A stretch of 64,000 nt of DNA, taken from assembly GCF_900129555.1 (NCBI RefSeq), contig NZ_FQWC01000002.1, forward strand, positions 434,001 to 498,000. The letters run 5' to 3'. Under the pieces are notes generated by a model, which saw only the letters and a list, made by a program, of their open reading frames with translations, was not told the origin of the DNA and searched no databases. Both the position numbers and the translations under genes were made by a program. Origin of the DNA: Flavobacterium defluvii (GTDB lineage Bacteria; Bacteroidota; Bacteroidia; Flavobacteriales; Flavobacteriaceae). Shown in pieces: positions 61,854 through 64,000 of the stretch (positions are counted from its first letter, which is position 1; the number at the start of each line of letters is the position of its first letter).

Positions 61854-63653
61854 CTATTTACCAGTATTAGAAACTATTACTTTTTGAGTTATTTTTTCAT
61901 TATCGACTGTTAGGAATGATGCAATATAAACTCCTGAACTTAAGCCTGCCGTAGAGAAATTATAGGATTGTTCAGCACCTAAATTGTCTCTAAAACGTAC
62001 TTTTCTTCCCAAAATATCATAAAGAGAAAATGATTTTAACTGAATTGCATTGGGATTTGAAGCTTTTAATAATTGATTTGCATTGTCCTGACTTATAAAG
62101 AAATTGGTTTTTGTTTCTTCATTTGTTCCAAGCGTTTTATTTGTAAAAGCAATTTTAAACCTTTGTGTGTAAACTCCCGGTGTTATGGTAACTTCATAAT
62201 TTCCATTTTTAATATCATGATAAGACAAATCCGATTCATCATAAATATAAACAGCCTGTGCAGGATCGAAGTTTATAACCTCCGGAATATAAAACTTAAG
62301 CGTCGTATTTTCGGCAGCTTTTACCGTAAGGGGAATTCTTTTGTTTACATCAAAATTTACACCTTGTATGATGTAGCTTTTTCCCTCTACAAAAAATGTG
62401 GCATCGCTGGGCAGGCTTCCGTCAATGTTTACGGCGTCAATTCCGGGATCGATACCATCTGTGGCTTCGGGTAAAAAAGCAAGTGCAAGCTGTCTTGTAA
62501 ACTGGTCATTTATAATTGTATTTATTCGAATATGCGGAATATCGTTATTCTCATCTTCATTTTCTGTTTCCTCATTTTTAGCCGTAGTTTTAGGTCTGGC
62601 AGGTTTTTCAAATTGAGATAAACCAGCTCCTTCTTTATAAAATATTCTATAAGAATTTCTAAAAGACACTGTGCCATTTGAAGCACCTTTGATTATAAAA
62701 CCCTGTCCGATAGGAGCATATTTTCTTTGTCGCATAAGACCAGACGAGGTTCCAACTGTATTTAACGAACCATCGCCTTTATAACTATTAAAAGTTGCCG
62801 GAACATAAATTCCGTTTGATCCTAAAGTACCCGGAGAATAAGTAGCATATCCACCTCTGTAAGCCGCAATTAAATGAGAATTTATTGTTTTGTCCTGTTC
62901 CCAGAAATAAGCAATTCCGGTACAGGCGCTGTTTAAAGGATCAAGCAAAAAAGCATTTAAGTGCATTGCTGATGGATAAGGATTTCCTGTTAAAGTTGAT
63001 GCATTTGTTCCTACCGAAACTGTAATAGTTCCGTCATTTGGTTTTCCGCGAAAATCGTAACGCTGCGCACCAGTACCACCGGGATTATTAACTCCGGTTC
63101 CTTCTGGATCGACGGCATCGCTGCCGCTGGTTCCTTTCATTGTAAAACCTTCACCTGGGGCCAAACCGGTTGTACCCCCAACCTGAACCCATTGCGAATA
63201 ATTATTAGCATTTGTGAGTTTGTAAATCCATCGCGAAGCAATTGCAAGCGGATTTGCAGTTCCGTCAAAACTTGACAGTGGAAGAATTACTGCAGGTGTT
63301 GAAGCTGTTGAGGTTGTAGGCCTGTTTAATAATGTAATCCCAAAATTTGTATTTCCCGCTCCTGCGCTTCCTGTACCAACAGGAGAACACCAATAATTGT
63401 AATCAAAATTATCCGAACTTCCTTCCTGATAAACTGATATTGTTCCCGTTCCGGAATTGGTAGAAGTGCCTGTTGTGCCTTGTACCAGCTGCGAAAGATT
63501 GCGTAAATAAAGATTTGAATTTGCTGCCAGATTAATATTCTGCTGTACAAACAAGACCTGATTTTTTACATAAACAGGTGTACTTGCACCAACGTAAATC
63601 TGCGAAAAACTTTGAAGAGAAATTATATAAATAAGAAAGGTAATTTTTTTCAT
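61854..63653 (-). CDS. T9SS type A sorting-domain surface protein
   Basis: A 599-residue exported protein: signal peptide (about 1-17), an N-terminal beta region (QNINLAANSNLYLRNLSQLVQ; DNFDYNYWCSPVG) typical of large flavobacterial surface proteins, repeated Gly/Ser/Thr loops, an Asp/Glu-rich linker (KNEETENEDENND), then a beta domain (about 385-505) and a type IX C-terminal sorting domain (about 515-599, IQLKSFSLYDILGRKVRF, LSSGVYIASFLTVDNEKITQKVIV). It would be exported by T9SS and attached to or released from the cell surface. TAATTTTG lies only eight bases upstream of the ATG on the minus strand. Confidence 0.85.
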   Translation of the reverse strand: MKKITFLIYIISLQSFSQIYVGASTPVYVKNQVLFVQQNINLAANSNLYLRNLSQLVQGTTGTSTNSGTGTISVYQEGSSDNFDYNYWCSPVGTGSAGAGNTNFGITLLNRPTTSTASTPAVILPLSSFDGTANPLAIASRWIYKLTNANNYSQWVQVGGTTGLAPGEGFTMKGTSGSDAVDPEGTGVNNPGGTGAQRYDFRGKPNDGTITVSVGTNASTLTGNPYPSAMHLNAFLLDPLNSACTGIAYFWEQDKTINSHLIAAYRGGYATYSPGTLGSNGIYVPATFNSYKGDGSLNTVGTSSGLMRQRKYAPIGQGFIIKGASNGTVSFRNSYRIFYKEGAGLSQFEKPARPKTTAKNEETENEDENNDIPHIRINTIINDQFTRQLALAFLPEATDGIDPGIDAVNIDGSLPSDATFFVEGKSYIIQGVNFDVNKRIPLTVKAAENTTLKFYIPEVINFDPAQAVYIYDESDLSYHDIKNGNYEVTITPGVYTQRFKIAFTNKTLGTNEETKTNFFISQDNANQLLKASNPNAIQLKSFSLYDILGRKVRFRDNLGAEQSYNFSTAGLSSGVYIASFLTVDNEKITQKVIVSNTGK

Positions 63654-64000
63654 AACTTTTCAAAATTAGATTGTACAGAATGCTCTAGTAATTTTTACGA
63701 AACCCTGACTTATAATTCTTTCCTGATGAGAATTTTCAATAATAAGTGCTGTTTTGGATTGCTTAATCAAAACACGATTAAGGAATAGCGAGGCTAAAAA
63801 TCAAAAAATCTCACTCATTAAATTATATAATAAGTAAGATTTAAGAATTTTACTATACTCAAATGTAGAGTACAAATACCGGACTTTTTTACATTATTTT
63901 TGTAAGTAATTACATAATTACCATTTTAACATTATTTGTAAAATCTTTCAAAAATTAAAAAATTAGAGCACTTTTTTCATAATATTTGTTCTAAAAAGAT
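63654..64000. other. 347-base AT-rich region at the window end
   Basis: Upstream side of the T9SS protein gene. It includes CAAAATTA (63661-63668, a minus-strand TAATTTTG box) and a CTTAATC/GATTAAG inverted pair around 63755-63783. No gene seen to the window end. Confidence 0.5.

Noticed and set aside
1..64000. tRNA, rRNA, CRISPR array, prophage or integrase
   Set aside because: None seen on reading either strand; the repeats are dispersed hairpins, not regularly spaced direct repeats with unique spacers.

Overview
The window looks like chromosomal DNA of a Flavobacterium-like member of the Bacteroidota. It is AT-rich, carries promoter boxes of the Bacteroidota form TAnnTTTG, encodes proteins with type IX secretion (T9SS) C-terminal sorting domains and several TonB-dependent receptors, and its spacers are filled with short inverted-repeat families. 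No rRNA, tRNA, CRISPR array, integrase or transposase gene was seen. Species-level identity cannot be fixed from this window alone.

Layout. (1) 1-3,000: small orphan genes, a SemiSWEET-type transporter and a short-chain dehydrogenase broken by one frameshift. (2) 3,357-10,011: a signalling block on the + strand with a receiver-kinase, a 1,190-residue hybrid kinase with three receivers, a lone receiver, a CheR methyltransferase and a CheB methylesterase, but no CheA, CheW or chemoreceptor. (3) 10,013-11,919: two outer-membrane-type proteins. (4) 12,188-22,233: a metal island with a Cys-rich small protein, a CzcA/CusA-type RND pump, TolC-type channel, lipoprotein adaptor, Zn/Cd-type P-ATPase, then an ArsR regulator, a DUF6428 protein and an arsenate-reductase-like phosphatase on the other strand. 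(5) 22,510-29,863: a minus-strand unit joining an ABC ATPase, a TonB receptor and two large ABC permeases, preceded by a small His/Cys-rich exported protein. (6) 30,017-41,612: mostly metabolic and exported genes, including a multidomain T9SS sugar dehydrogenase, an HxlR regulator with a divergent flavin reductase, a thiolase, a siderophore-type receptor with a Fur-like box, a luciferase-like oxidoreductase and a TauE/SafE pair. (7) 41,926-45,117: two unrecognised genes and a probable small RNA that share one 50-base promoter module. (8) 45,118-52,872: hydrolase, AraC regulator, acetyltransferase, quinone-reductase-like enzyme, TonB receptor and a lipoprotein sugar dehydrogenase. (9) 53,030-56,853: Ku and LigD (non-homologous end joining), tail to tail. 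(10) 57,073-60,095: two tandem DUF1254/DUF1214 proteins. (11) 60,311-63,653: two surface proteins, one with a T9SS sorting domain.

The most notable signals are regulatory and structural. Three promoters within 3.1 kb carry the dyad TCAYTA-N4-TARTGA at an identical distance from the -7 box. Interspersed repeat sequence is read in frame as the signal-peptide region of two adjacent efflux genes. A 36-base perfect palindrome lies between hxlR and its divergent neighbour. A duplicated ArsR-type operator contains the -7 box. The CheR/CheB pair without CheA and the ABC-TonB transport unit are the best candidates for little-described systems. All functional statements rest on reading motifs by eye; no database search was possible.
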